Of a stretch of 64,000 nt of DNA, positions 52,749 through 60,903 are shown piece by piece (positions within the stretch are counted from its first letter, which is position 1; each line of letters begins with the position of its first letter). Source of the stretch: Microlunatus sagamiharensis. GTDB taxonomy: Bacteria > Actinomycetota > Actinomycetes > Propionibacteriales > Propionibacteriaceae. The notes below the pieces were generated by a model. It worked only from the letters and a program-made list of their open reading frames with translations, made no database searches and was not told the DNA's origin. The stretch covers positions 3,162,001 through 3,226,000 of the forward strand of contig NZ_LT629799.1 of NCBI RefSeq assembly GCF_900105785.1, given 5' to 3'. Position numbers and translations under genes: made by a program.

Positions 52749-53645
52749 TCAGAGGACGGGCGGGTGCCCGGCCCTCGTCATGCGCCAGACGGTGCGCCAG
52801 GACATGGGGCGGCGCTCCCCGCCGTCGTCGCGCAGGCCGATGCGGTAGCCGCGCAGCGTCTCGCGCACCGCCTCGGAAGTCCGCAGCCGGCTGCCGCCGA
52901 TCGCGGCCCACGCGGCGACGTACGCGACCCCGACTGGCGCGGGCAGGTTGCGGCGCGCGAGCCAGACCCGGTTGCGGGCCTGATAGCGGTAGAACTCGGC
53001 GTGCCGGGTCGGCTGGATCGCCGGGTGGTGGACCTCGATGCTGCCGTCGTAGCGCACGTGGAAGCCCGCGTCCCACACCCGCCAGGCCAGCTCGACGCCC
53101 TCGTGGGCGTACCAGAAGGGCTCGGGCCAGCCGCCGGCGTAGTCGAAGGCGCTGCGCCGCATCGCGACCGCGCCCTCCCAGACGTTCATGGCCGGGCTGC
53201 TGCGACCGGGATCGCCGACCCGGACGCGCGGGGTCCAGCGACGCGGTGCCTCGCGGCCCTCGGGGTCGACCACCCGCGGCTGGATCAGCCCGAGCGTCGG
53301 GTCGGCGGCGAACTGGGCCGCCATCCGCGAGAGGACGTCGTCGCGGGGCAGCTCCGCGTCGTCGTCGAGGAAGAAGAGCAGGTCACCGGCCACCTCGGGC
53401 ACACCGGCGTTGCGCCCGGCGGGGATGCCGAGGTTGCGGGGCAGGCCGAGCGCGCGGACGCCGTCGGGCAGGTCGACCGGCTGCCAGCCGTTGCCCACGA
53501 CGACCACGTCGAGCTCGACGTCGCGCTGGGCCAGCAGCGACTCCAGCCCGGCGCGCAGGTCGTCGGGCCGGTTGCCCATCGTCAGCACCACGACGCCGAA
53601 GCGGGTCGGCCCCGAACCCACCCCGGCGCTCCCCGCGGCGCTCAC
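52749..53645 (-). CDS. Family 2 glycosyltransferase
   Basis: Predicted 298-residue soluble GT-A enzyme. 'GVVVLTMGNRPDDLRAGLESLLAQ' opens the nucleotide-sugar-binding fold, FLDDDAE is the DxD motif, and 'EGAVAMRRSAFDYAGGWPEPFWYAHEGVELAWRVWDAGF' contains the acceptor-site and catalytic acidic region. The GTG start at 53645 overlaps the stop of the CDP-alcohol phosphotransferase gene, so the two probably act in the same envelope-glycolipid pathway. Sugar unknown. Confidence 0.87.
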   Translation of the reverse strand: MSAAGSAGVGSGPTRFGVVVLTMGNRPDDLRAGLESLLAQRDVELDVVVVGNGWQPVDLPDGVRALGLPRNLGIPAGRNAGVPEVAGDLLFFLDDDAELPRDDVLSRMAAQFAADPTLGLIQPRVVDPEGREAPRRWTPRVRVGDPGRSSPAMNVWEGAVAMRRSAFDYAGGWPEPFWYAHEGVELAWRVWDAGFHVRYDGSIEVHHPAIQPTRHAEFYRYQARNRVWLARRNLPAPVGVAYVAAWAAIGGSRLRTSEAVRETLRGYRIGLRDDGGERRPMSWRTVWRMTRAGHPPVL

Positions 53646-54430
53646 CGCAGCCTCGACGAGCCGAGCACGGCGGCGAGGTGGCCGACCACGGTGACGACGG
53701 CCGAGACGAGCATCGCGACCAGCAGCACCTTGGTGGCCCAGCCGTCGACGAAGAGGTCGACCACGGCCGCCAGGAGGATCAGCAGCGACATCTCGATGGA
53801 GTGGAAGATCCGGTGGAAGGGCACCAGCCTCGCGGCCCGGCGGGCGGTGCGCAGCAGGCCCGCCTGCGGCACGCGGACGCTCTCGACGTCGGCCATCTGC
53901 GTCATGCCCGCGTAGTGCCGCGCGACGTGGACGAGGTCGTTCTCGACCTTGTTGAGGCAGACGAGCAGGCCCAGCGCGAGGCCCGCGCTGATCCACACTC
54001 CGTCCAGCGCGGGGCCGCCGTTGGCCCGCACGCCGAGCGCGACGGCGATCCCGCACTCGGCCGTGTAGTGCCCGACCCGGTCGAGGTAGACGCCGCGGGG
54101 CGAGGAGGTCTGGCGCCAGCGGGCGACCTCGCCGTCGCAGCAGTCGAGCAGCTGCTGCAGCTGGGCCAGCACGACGACGCCGATCGCGCCCGCGAGCGTC
54201 GGCCAGCCGGTGGAGACCGCGGAGAGCGCGGCGCACAGGATCATCAGCCACGTGACGGCGTCGGCGGAGAAGCCGAGCCGCAGCAGCGGCCGGGTCAGGT
54301 AGGGCGACAGGTCGCGCAGGTAGAGGTGCGCGACCCAGTGCTCGGCGCCGGCGCGGGTGCGGACGCTCGGCGGCTGGGTCACCTCGCGCAGCTGCGCGAT
54401 CGTCGGCCGGGCGGGGCGCTCGGTGAGCAT
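53642..54430 (-). CDS. CDP-alcohol phosphatidyltransferase family protein
   Basis: Predicted 262-residue membrane enzyme with about six helices. The family motif reads D96-x2-D99-G-x2-A-R104-x8-G113-x3-D117-x3-H121; the last position is normally Asp, the catalytic base. It would transfer a phospho-alcohol from a CDP-activated donor to an acceptor such as inositol or glycerol phosphate; the His change makes the reaction uncertain. ATG at 54430 has TAGGCT six bases upstream. Coupled to a glycosyltransferase gene. Confidence 0.85.
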   Translation of the reverse strand: MLTERPARPTIAQLREVTQPPSVRTRAGAEHWVAHLYLRDLSPYLTRPLLRLGFSADAVTWLMILCAALSAVSTGWPTLAGAIGVVVLAQLQQLLDCCDGEVARWRQTSSPRGVYLDRVGHYTAECGIAVALGVRANGGPALDGVWISAGLALGLLVCLNKVENDLVHVARHYAGMTQMADVESVRVPQAGLLRTARRAARLVPFHRIFHSIEMSLLILLAAVVDLFVDGWATKVLLVAMLVSAVVTVVGHLAAVLGSSRLR

Positions 54431-54436
54431 CGGACC

Positions 54437-54442
54437 AGCCTA
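54437..54442 (-). promoter_or_regulatory. Leaderless -10 element (TAGGCT) of the CDP-alcohol phosphotransferase gene
   Basis: On the minus strand TAGGCT, six bases (GGTCCG), then ATG at 54430, with no ribosome binding site. Confidence 0.6.
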
Positions 54443-54520
54443 GGACGGCCGGGCCGGGGCTCCGACGAGCCGCGCGGGACGGCCTCCGACGACTCTTGCC
54501 CACGGTTGGGACCCCACGCA

Positions 54521-54526
54521 TACTCT
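54521..54526 (+). promoter_or_regulatory. Leaderless -10 element (TACTCT) of the PLDc_N protein gene
   Basis: TACTCT, six bases (TGGGCC), then ATG at 54533, with no ribosome binding site. Confidence 0.6.
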
Positions 54527-54532
54527 TGGGCC

Positions 54533-54793
54533 ATGGGGCGTTTCCTCCCGCTGGTGATCGTGGCTCTGCTCACGATCTACTGCGTGGTCGAGGTCGCCCA
54601 GGCCCCTCCGTACGCCGTCCGCCGCGCCCCGCGCTGGCTCTGGGCGGTCGCGGTGATCTGCCTGCCGCTCGCCGGTTCGCTGGGCTGGCTGTTCTTCGGG
54701 CGCCCGACCGCTGCCTCCCGCGGCGAGGCCGCCGGGGAGCTGCGTCGCCCGAAGGCGCCGGACGACGACGTGGACTTCCTCCGCGGGCTCTGA
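54533..54793 (+). CDS. Small two-helix membrane protein, PLDc_N domain type
   Basis: Predicted 86 residues. Two hydrophobic helices (FLPLVIVALLTIYCVVEV and WLWAVAVICLPLAGSLGWLFFG) flank RRAPRW, the pattern of the phospholipase D N-terminal (PLDc_N) membrane module; the following GRP fits too. An acidic tail ends in DDDVDFLRGL. These small proteins lack the phospholipase domain, and their role is unknown. Start supported by the leaderless -10. Confidence 0.83.
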   Translation: MGRFLPLVIVALLTIYCVVEVAQAPPYAVRRAPRWLWAVAVICLPLAGSLGWLFFGRPTAASRGEAAGELRRPKAPDDDVDFLRGL

Positions 54794-54800
54794 GCCCCGC

Positions 54801-56039
54801 TCAGCGCGCGGCCAGGGCCAGCGCGTCGGCCACGGCGGCCTCGAAGCGCCGGGTGCTCGCCCCGTCCGCGGTCTCGCCGAAGTAGTACGCGGCGAGGTCG
54901 CGCAGCAGGGCTGCTGCCGGACCCTCACCCGCGGCGCCGGCGCCCAGCCCGCGCTCCCGGAGCAGCGCGAGCGCCGAGCCGGCGTCGACGGCGGGGAGCA
55001 GCGGCAGCTCGTCGAGCAGGCGTGAGGCCGGCCGGTACGCGGCCGCCGCGGTCGGCTCGGTGACCACGAGCGGCTTGCCCGTGGCCAGCCAGTCGTAGGC
55101 CACCGAGGAGACGTCGGTGACGCAGGCGTCGGCGAAGTCCCACTGCCAGCCGTACGGGCCGTCGTCGACCAGGTGGCGCTCCCCGTCGCGGCGGAGCACC
55201 TCGCGGACGGCGCGGTCCGCGGCCGCGTGGGCCGGCGAGGACAGGCCGGTGCGCGGGTGCGGCCGGTAGACGACACGGACCTCCGGGTCGGACATAAGCG
55301 ACTCGACGACGGCGACGCCGTGGCTGACCAGCGAGCCGTACGCGACGCTCGGCCGGTCGCCCTCCCAGGTCGGCGCGTACCAGACCCGCAGCCCGCTGCC
55401 GCGTGACCAGTCCGGCGCACCGGGGTAGGCGTGGTCGAGCTGCGGGCGTCCGACCCCGACCGTGCGCTCCTCCGCGTCGAAGCCCCGCAGGGCCGCGCCC
55501 AGCCGGTCGCGCCCGGCGGCCCCGCCGACGAAGGTGAGGTCGTACGCCTTGTGCTGGTTGGAGACGCTGTAGGCCTTGTCGCTCTCCCCGTGGCCGAGCT
55601 GGACGTGCACGGGCCCGGGGAAGCGCAGCATCCGGAAGTTCCGCTCGACCTGGTTGACGTAGAGCGCCACGGCGACGTCGTGCTCCTCGACGAGCCGCTC
55701 GAGCGCACCGCTGCCCGCCGCGAAGGCGACGGGCAGGGTGCTGCGGGCCAGCACGGCCTCCCCGGTGTCGGGGCGGTCCACGACGACGAAGACGCCGTGC
55801 GTGCGCGCGAGGTGCTCCAGCGGCAGGCGCCACTGCTCGAGCTGGAAGAGGTTCTCCGGCCCGGTGCAGAAGAAGACCGCGACGCCGCCGTCCGGCACCT
55901 CGCCGCCCCGGCGCGCGCGCTCGGCGAAGCCGCGCGACGACGCGGCGTTGCGGATGCGTCGCAGCGCCTCCGCACCGAGCCCGTGGACGCGGGCGGCGCG
56001 CCGCGCGCCGGGCAGCTCTGGCAGGCGGGTCGACCTCAC
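54801..56039 (-). CDS. CDP-glycerol glycerophosphotransferase family protein
   Basis: Predicted 412 residues with a GT-B-like fold, similar to TagB/TagF teichoic-acid polymerases. Recognisable segments are 'VWYAPTWEGDRPSVAYGS', 'VVYRPHPRTG' and 'DACVTDVSSVAYDWLATGKPLVVTEP', which contain the conserved His and Asp/Ser residues that bind CDP-glycerol. It would extend a polyol-phosphate chain on the cell surface. The GTG at 56039 overlaps the gnd stop (GTGA). The link to gnd looks like shared transcription more than shared pathway. Confidence 0.82.
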   Translation of the reverse strand: MRSTRLPELPGARRAARVHGLGAEALRRIRNAASSRGFAERARRGGEVPDGGVAVFFCTGPENLFQLEQWRLPLEHLARTHGVFVVVDRPDTGEAVLARSTLPVAFAAGSGALERLVEEHDVAVALYVNQVERNFRMLRFPGPVHVQLGHGESDKAYSVSNQHKAYDLTFVGGAAGRDRLGAALRGFDAEERTVGVGRPQLDHAYPGAPDWSRGSGLRVWYAPTWEGDRPSVAYGSLVSHGVAVVESLMSDPEVRVVYRPHPRTGLSSPAHAAADRAVREVLRRDGERHLVDDGPYGWQWDFADACVTDVSSVAYDWLATGKPLVVTEPTAAAAYRPASRLLDELPLLPAVDAGSALALLRERGLGAGAAGEGPAAALLRDLAAYYFGETADGASTRRFEAAVADALALAAR

Positions 56040-57538
56040 GAGATCGGCTGGTCGACCTTCTTCTCGTCGGTGTGCGCGCTCTTGTCCTCGGTGAAGCCGC
56101 CGTCGACCGCGGTCTCGGAGCGGTCGGCACCCCACTCGGTGTGGAAGGTGCCGTCGGCGTCGGTGCGCCGGTAGGTGTGCGCGCCGAAGAAGTCGCGGAG
56201 TCCCTGGATCAGCGCCGCCGGCAGCCGGTCGGCGCGGACGCCGTCGTAGTAGGCGAGCGAGGAGGAGAACGCCGGGGTCGGGATGCCGTTCTGCGCGGCC
56301 CCCGCGACCACCCGCCGCCACGCCTCGAGGCACTGGGAGACGACGTCGACGAAGAAGTCGTCGGCCAGCAGCAGCGGCAGCTGCTCGTCGCGCTCGTAGG
56401 CCTCGGTGATGCGGTTCAGGAAGCGCGCGCGGATGATGCAGCCGCCCCGCCAGATCCGCGCCATCGCGCCGCGGTCGACGCCCCAGCCGTACTCCTGGCT
56501 CGCGGCGGCGATCTGGTCGAAGCCCTGGGAGTAGGCGACGACCTTGGAGGCGTACAGCGCGCGGCGGACGTCCTCCACGAACGCGTCGGGGTCGTCCACG
56601 TGCCACTCGACGGTGCCGGCGGGCAGGGCCGCGCGGGCGGCCTCGCGCTGCGGGACGCCGCCGGAGAGCGCCCGGGCGAAGGTGGCCTCGGCGATGCCGG
56701 TGATCGGCACGCCCAGGTCGAGCGCGTTCTGCACCGTCCAGCGGCCGGTGCCCTTCTGCTCGGCCTGGTCGAGGATCACGTCGACCAGGGCCTTGCCGGT
56801 GCGGGCGTCGTCCTGGGCGAGCACCTCGGCGGTGATCTCGATGAGGAAGCTCTCGAGCTCCCCGGAGTTCCACTCGCGGAAGATCGCGGCGATCTCGGCC
56901 GGGGACTTGCCGGTGCCCCGGCGGATGAGGTCGTAGGCCTCGGCGATCAGCTGCATGTCGGCGTACTCGATGCCGTTGTGCACCATCTTGACGAAGTGGC
57001 CGGCGCCGTCGGGGCCGACGTAGGTGCAGCAGGGGACGCCGTCGACCTTGGCCGAGATGTCCTCCAGCAGCGGGCCGAGGGACTCGTAGGACTCCCGCGA
57101 GCCGCCCGGCATGATCGAGGGGCCGTTGAGCGCGCCCTCCTCGCCGCCGGAGACGCCGCTGCCGACGAAGTGCAGGCCGCGCTCGGCGAGCTCCTTCTCG
57201 CGGCGCACGGTGTCGGGGAAGTGGGCGTTGCCCGCGTCGACGATGATGTCGCCCTCCTCGAGCAGCCCGGCGAGCTCCTCGATGACGGCGTCCGTGCCCG
57301 GGCCGGCCTTGACCATGATGATCACCTTGCGCGGCCGCTCGAGCGTGGCCACGAAGTCGGCCATGCTCTCCGACGCGATGAAGGTGCCCTCGTCGCCCGC
57401 CTCGTCCAGGAGCGCCTGGGTCTTGGCGTAGGTGCGGTTGTGGATCGCCACCACGTGCCCGTGCCTGGCGAAGTTCCGCGCCAGGTTGCGTCCCATCACC
57501 GCGAGCCCGGTCACGCCGATCTCGGCACGCTGCTCCAC
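56036..57538 (-). CDS. gnd: 6-Phosphogluconate dehydrogenase, decarboxylating
   Basis: Predicted 500-residue oxidative pentose-phosphate enzyme making ribulose 5-phosphate, CO2 and NADPH. The nucleotide motif is GVTGLAVMGRNLARN, with NRT after beta-2 fitting NADP. The 'GSGVSGGEEGALNGPSIMPGG' loop, catalytic Lys-Asn in 'FVKMVHNGIEYADMQ' and the C-terminal 'SSLAYYDGVRADRLPAALIQGLRDFFGAHTYRR' all match GndA of the long, dimeric type. GTG start with AGGAG six bases upstream. Divergent from a LuxR-type regulator. Confidence 0.96.
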   Translation of the reverse strand: MEQRAEIGVTGLAVMGRNLARNFARHGHVVAIHNRTYAKTQALLDEAGDEGTFIASESMADFVATLERPRKVIIMVKAGPGTDAVIEELAGLLEEGDIIVDAGNAHFPDTVRREKELAERGLHFVGSGVSGGEEGALNGPSIMPGGSRESYESLGPLLEDISAKVDGVPCCTYVGPDGAGHFVKMVHNGIEYADMQLIAEAYDLIRRGTGKSPAEIAAIFREWNSGELESFLIEITAEVLAQDDARTGKALVDVILDQAEQKGTGRWTVQNALDLGVPITGIAEATFARALSGGVPQREAARAALPAGTVEWHVDDPDAFVEDVRRALYASKVVAYSQGFDQIAAASQEYGWGVDRGAMARIWRGGCIIRARFLNRITEAYERDEQLPLLLADDFFVDVVSQCLEAWRRVVAGAAQNGIPTPAFSSSLAYYDGVRADRLPAALIQGLRDFFGAHTYRRTDADGTFHTEWGADRSETAVDGGFTEDKSAHTDEKKVDQPIS

Positions 57539-57665
57539 GCCGCTCTCCTGTCCTCTTTATGACATGATCTGCGCAGCGTCGCCACGCCGTTGCGAGCGTA
57601 GCCGCACGCGTCGGTCCGGAGATCCCTCCCCCAGACCCTGGTCGCCGACGCGGGAGGGCCGACCC

Positions 57666-58631
57666 GTGCTGGAGCCGTTGGGCATCCCCGCTGATGCCGA
57701 GGCGCTGTACGTCGTGCTCGCAGCCCTGGAGGACACCTCGCCCGAGGAGCTGGCGGTGCGCACCTCGCTGAGCGCGCACCAGGTCGGCACCCACCTCGAC
57801 ACCCTCGCCGACCTCGGGCTCGCGGTCGCCCTCGGCCGCGGCCGGTGGAAGGCCCTCCCCCTCACCGACGTGGTCAAGGGCCTCAAGGCACGCCGCGTGG
57901 CCGAGATCGAGGCGGCGGCCATCGCCGCGGACACCCTCCACAACCAGATCCTGGCCGCCTCGCACAGCACCGAGGACGACGTGCAGGTCTTCGTCGGCCA
58001 GACGTCGTACGCCGAGTACACGCGGCTGTGCAACGAGACCGTCGACGAGATCTGCCTGTTCGACAAACCCCCGTACGTCGGCGGGCCCTCGATGCTGTCG
58101 ATCGAGGAGCTGCGGGAGCAGTCCGGGGAGTGGCGGGCGCTGGAGCGCGGCGTCTCCCAGCGCAGCGTCTACCACCCGGGCTTCGACCCCGAGCGGCTCA
58201 AGGAGATGGCGCTCTTCGCGCAGGTCGGGGAGAAGTCGCGGACCGCGCCCGTCCCGATGAAGCTCGTGCTCTTCGACGCGAAGATCGCCTGGATCCCCTC
58301 GATGCCGTCCTACATGCCCGGGCACGAGCGGCGGGCGAGCTTCGTGCGGCACCCGCTGATCGTGGAGTCGCTCGTCTGGCTCTTCAACGCGGTGTGGGAC
58401 ACGGCCATCCCGATCACGGCGGGCACCTACCTGAACGGCGACCCGCGCCGGCAGATGCTGATCTCGCTGATGATGAGCGGCTCCACCGACGACGCGATCG
58501 CCAACCAGCTGGGCATCAACGTCCGCTCGGTGCGGCGCTGGATCGCCGAGCTGATGGACGAGCTCGGGGTGACCACCCGCCTGCAGCTCGGCGCCGCCCT
58601 CGTGCGCGCGGACTCGATGCGCAACCCCTAG
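57666..58631 (+). CDS. LuxR-type HTH regulator with N-terminal winged-helix domain
   Basis: Predicted 321 residues. The N-terminus (residues about 10-70) is a TrmB-like winged helix ('AYVVLAALEDTSPEELAVRTSLSAHQVGTHLDTLADLGL'-like), followed by a sensor-like middle (residues 100-240). The C-terminal GerE/LuxR helix-turn-helix ends it (TDDAIANQLGINVRSVRRWI). No receiver domain, so control by ligand or protein is likely. GTG start at 57666. It faces a 48-residue secreted-peptide gene across a shared terminator; the peptide promoter has direct repeats suited to such a regulator. Confidence 0.82.
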   Translation: MLEPLGIPADAEALYVVLAALEDTSPEELAVRTSLSAHQVGTHLDTLADLGLAVALGRGRWKALPLTDVVKGLKARRVAEIEAAAIAADTLHNQILAASHSTEDDVQVFVGQTSYAEYTRLCNETVDEICLFDKPPYVGGPSMLSIEELREQSGEWRALERGVSQRSVYHPGFDPERLKEMALFAQVGEKSRTAPVPMKLVLFDAKIAWIPSMPSYMPGHERRASFVRHPLIVESLVWLFNAVWDTAIPITAGTYLNGDPRRQMLISLMMSGSTDDAIANQLGINVRSVRRWIAELMDELGVTTRLQLGAALVRADSMRNP

Positions 58632-58657
58632 CGGGAGACGCCCGAGCCCGGGCAGCA

Positions 58658-58689
58658 CGAAGGGCACCTCCCGGAGGAGGTGCCCTTCG
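58658..58689. terminator. Strong hairpin between the regulator and peptide genes
   Basis: CGAAGGGCACCTCC (58658-58671) and its exact complement (58676-58689) make a perfect 14-bp stem with a CGGA loop. It lies between convergent genes and probably terminates both. Confidence 0.8.
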
Positions 58690-58753
58690 CGTACCGACGT
58701 CGAGGCTCCCGCTCAGGGGGCCTTCGCCGGCCGGAGCCGGCCGGCCGGGTGGA

Positions 58754-58900
58754 TCAGTAGCCGCGGCCCTGGAAGACGGCCTTCGCCACGGTGGCCGCGT
58801 CGGCCGGCGCGCCCAGGAAGACCAGCGCCAGCGCCGCACCGGCGACGGTGGAGGTGGCGGCGACGCGGACGGCCTTGCGGGCGTTGAAGGAGGAGAACAT
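58754..58900 (-). CDS. Small secreted peptide precursor, 48 residues
   Basis: A 49-codon frame with AAGGAA before its ATG at 58900. The n-region is basic (FNARKAVR), the h-region is VAATSTVAGAALALVFLG, and A33-D34-A35 is a good signal-peptidase I site, leaving a 13-residue basic peptide, ATVAKAVFQGRGY. The transcript unit is unusually well defined: promoter, 13-bp leader hairpin, strong ribosome binding site and terminator. No family recognised. A secreted signal or antimicrobial peptide is possible; a structural or stray secreted peptide cannot be excluded. Confidence 0.65.
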   Translation of the reverse strand: MFSSFNARKAVRVAATSTVAGAALALVFLGAPADAATVAKAVFQGRGY

Positions 58901-58918
58901 GAGAATTCCTTTCGCTTT

Positions 58919-58955
58919 CGGCCGTCAGTGCGAGATTTTTTTGCACTGACGGCCG
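58919..58955 (-). promoter_or_regulatory. Leader hairpin of the secreted-peptide mRNA
   Basis: CGGCCGTCAGTGC (58919-58931) and its exact complement (58943-58955) form a 13-bp stem; the loop is A-rich in the minus-strand mRNA (AAAAAAATCTC). It ends just upstream of the ribosome binding site, so it may stabilise the mRNA or gate translation. Confidence 0.65.
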
Positions 58956-58974
58956 TGTTGGGGGGTCGTTCTGA

Positions 58975-59003
58975 ACGCTATGCGAATCGGGCACGCTCGT
59001 CAC
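58975..59003 (-). promoter_or_regulatory. Promoter of the secreted-peptide gene (-35 GTGACG, -10 TAGCGT)
   Basis: On the minus strand GTGACG (58998-59003) and TAGCGT (58975-58980) are separated by exactly 17 bases. Transcription would start near 58968, giving a 68-base leader containing the hairpin. Confidence 0.55.
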
Positions 59004-59021
59004 GCCGAGAGACTGTCAGGT

Positions 59022-59050
59022 AGCGGACATGCCATGAAGCGGACATGGCA
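59022..59050. repeat. Direct repeats AGCGGACATGCCA / AGCGGACATGGCA upstream of the peptide promoter
   Basis: Two 13-mers (59022-59034 and 59038-59050) differ at one position and are offset by 16 bases. They lie about 54-82 bases upstream of the predicted transcription start, a typical activator position. Confidence 0.6.
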
Positions 59051-59054
59051 AAAT

Positions 59055-59084
59055 CGCGTTAGGTGCTGTACCTGACCTAACGCG
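59055..59084. repeat. Inverted repeat CGCGTTAGGT / ACCTAACGCG
   Basis: Perfect 10-bp arms (59055-59064 and 59075-59084) around 10 bases that themselves contain ACCT. It is next to the direct repeats, so a second regulator may bind here. The rest of 59085-59409 holds no feature I can support apart from the protease promoter. Confidence 0.5.
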
Positions 59085-59409
59085 TGTGATCGTGCGGTGC
59101 ACGACCGGCTCTCTCGGACCTGGGCGACTCCCTTGCTGCTGCGACCCGGAAACGCTTCGACGACCGAGGGGCGTTCGGCCGAGCTCGACGAGGGTGCGGG
59201 GCGCAGCACGGCGGGGGCACGCCTGACACGCGACCCGCTGTTGTGTGACAGACTTCACCCGCCGCGACCGGAGGTCAAGCACCTCCGTACGCGTCCACGC
59301 CTCCGGCGAGGGGCACCGCCGGACCCGGGTCCGCCGGCGGGCGGAGCCGCCACCACCGGGCGAGCGGGCTCGCCCCAGGACTGTCGGACCCGGGTGTCAC
59401 TGTAGTGCC

Positions 59410-60903
59410 ATGACGCCCACCGCAGACGCTGATCGTCGAAGCCCGCAAGCGATCCGCTGCAGCTTCGTCCCGCCCTACCTGCTGCGACGCCTCGCCGAGA
59501 GCGACCCCGGCAGACGCCTGCTGGCCGACGGCCGCGACACGCTCGCCGTGGACGAGCGGATGCGCTCGCGCCGCGAGGCGGCCACCGCGACCACGGCCCC
59601 GGCGGTCCCGGACACGGGCGGCAACCGCGTGGTCTACGACGCCGGCGGCGCCGAGGAGCTGCCCGGGCGCCGGGCGCGCGACGAGGACGACCCAGCCACG
59701 GGGGACGCGGCCGTCGACGAGGCGCACGCGCACTCCGGCGTCTCGTGGGACCTCTTCGCGGAGGTCTTCGACCGTCCGTCGGTCGACGGCCGGGGCACGC
59801 CGCTGACGGTGACCGTGCACTACGGCCGCGACTACGACAACGCGTTCTGGGACGGCGAGCAGCTCGTGTTCGGCGACGGCGACGGCGAGGTCTTCGACCG
59901 CTTCACCAAGCCGCTCGACGTGACGGCGCACGAGTTCACCCACGGGGTCACGCAGTTCAGCGCCGGCCTGACCTACCAGGGCCAGTCCGGCGCGCTGAAC
60001 GAGAGCGTGAGCGACGTCTTCGCCTCGCTGGCCAAGCAGCGCTCCCTCGGACAGGACGCCTCGCAGGCCGACTGGCTGATCGGGCAGGGGCTCTTCATGC
60101 CCGACGTCAAGGCCACCGCGCTGCGCTCGATGCTCGAGCCGGGCACCGCGTACGACGACCCCCGCCTGGGGCGCGACCCGCAGGTCGGCAGCATGGACGA
60201 CTACGTCGACACCGAGGAGGACAACGGCGGGGTCCACCTCAACTCGGGCATCCCCAACCGCGCCTTCGCCCTCGCGGCGCGCGCGATCGGCGGACCGAGC
60301 TGGGAGAAGGCCGGCCAGGTCTGGTACGCGGCGCTGACCGGCGGGGCGGTGACGCCCTCGACCGACTTCGAGGGGTTCGCGGCCGCGACCGTGGACGCGG
60401 CCGCCCGGCTCTACCCCGAGGACACCTCGGTGGCCGACCACGTCCGGGAGGCCTGGCAGCAGGTCGGGCTCGCGCGCGGCACCCAGGCGGTCGCGGCCCA
60501 GACCCCGCCGAGCGGTGGTCCGGCTCCCGCGGGCCCGGGGGGCGGCAGCCCGTCGGCGAAGCCGCAGGCTCCGGCCGGTGCGCCCGACCCGGTGGGATCG
60601 GCCGGCGTCCCGTCGCTGCCCGGCCAGCCGGGGGACGACGTCGTCGCCGTGCGGCGCTCGGGCGGCTTCACGGGCGCCTCGCAGTTCGCCCAGCTCAGCC
60701 TCACCGACGACCCGGCCGGGACCGAGCTGCGGCGCCTCCTGGACCAGATCAGCGTGTCCGACCTGGGCCGCTCGGAGCCGCAGCCCGACCGGTTCACCTA
60801 CACCGTCGCGTGCCGGTCCTTCGAGCTCACCGTGCCCGAGCAGGACCTGACGCCCGAGCTCACCCGGGTCGTGCAGATCGTGCTCGACCAGCGCGCACGG
60901 TGA
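59410..60903 (+). CDS. M4 (protealysin-like) metallopeptidase with C-terminal emfourin-type inhibitor domain
   Basis: Predicted 497 residues. There is no signal peptide; the N-terminus has CSFVPPYLLRRLAES, like the short propeptide of protealysin-type enzymes. The thermolysin zinc motif is H174-E-F-T-H178, with third ligand E198 in GALNESVSDVF. After a Pro/Gly/Ala linker (about 355-408), residues 411-497 (VVAVRRSGGFTG ... PDRFTYTV) resemble emfourin, the protein inhibitor of protealysin, usually a separate gene. ATG at 59410 follows CACTGT by six bases (leaderless pattern). Confidence 0.85.
   Translation: MTPTADADRRSPQAIRCSFVPPYLLRRLAESDPGRRLLADGRDTLAVDERMRSRREAATATTAPAVPDTGGNRVVYDAGGAEELPGRRARDEDDPATGDAAVDEAHAHSGVSWDLFAEVFDRPSVDGRGTPLTVTVHYGRDYDNAFWDGEQLVFGDGDGEVFDRFTKPLDVTAHEFTHGVTQFSAGLTYQGQSGALNESVSDVFASLAKQRSLGQDASQADWLIGQGLFMPDVKATALRSMLEPGTAYDDPRLGRDPQVGSMDDYVDTEEDNGGVHLNSGIPNRAFALAARAIGGPSWEKAGQVWYAALTGGAVTPSTDFEGFAAATVDAAARLYPEDTSVADHVREAWQQVGLARGTQAVAAQTPPSGGPAPAGPGGGSPSAKPQAPAGAPDPVGSAGVPSLPGQPGDDVVAVRRSGGFTGASQFAQLSLTDDPAGTELRRLLDQISVSDLGRSEPQPDRFTYTVACRSFELTVPEQDLTPELTRVVQIVLDQRAR

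Noticed and set aside
58919-58955. T-rich hairpin read as a rho-independent terminator
   Set aside because: The T-run is in the loop, not after the stem, and the hairpin lies in the leader of the peptide gene.
59245-59409. Longer M4 protease starting at 59245
   Set aside because: The extra residues are Arg/Pro-rich with no propeptide character; the ATG at 59410 precedes the conserved PPYLL motif and has a -10-like element.
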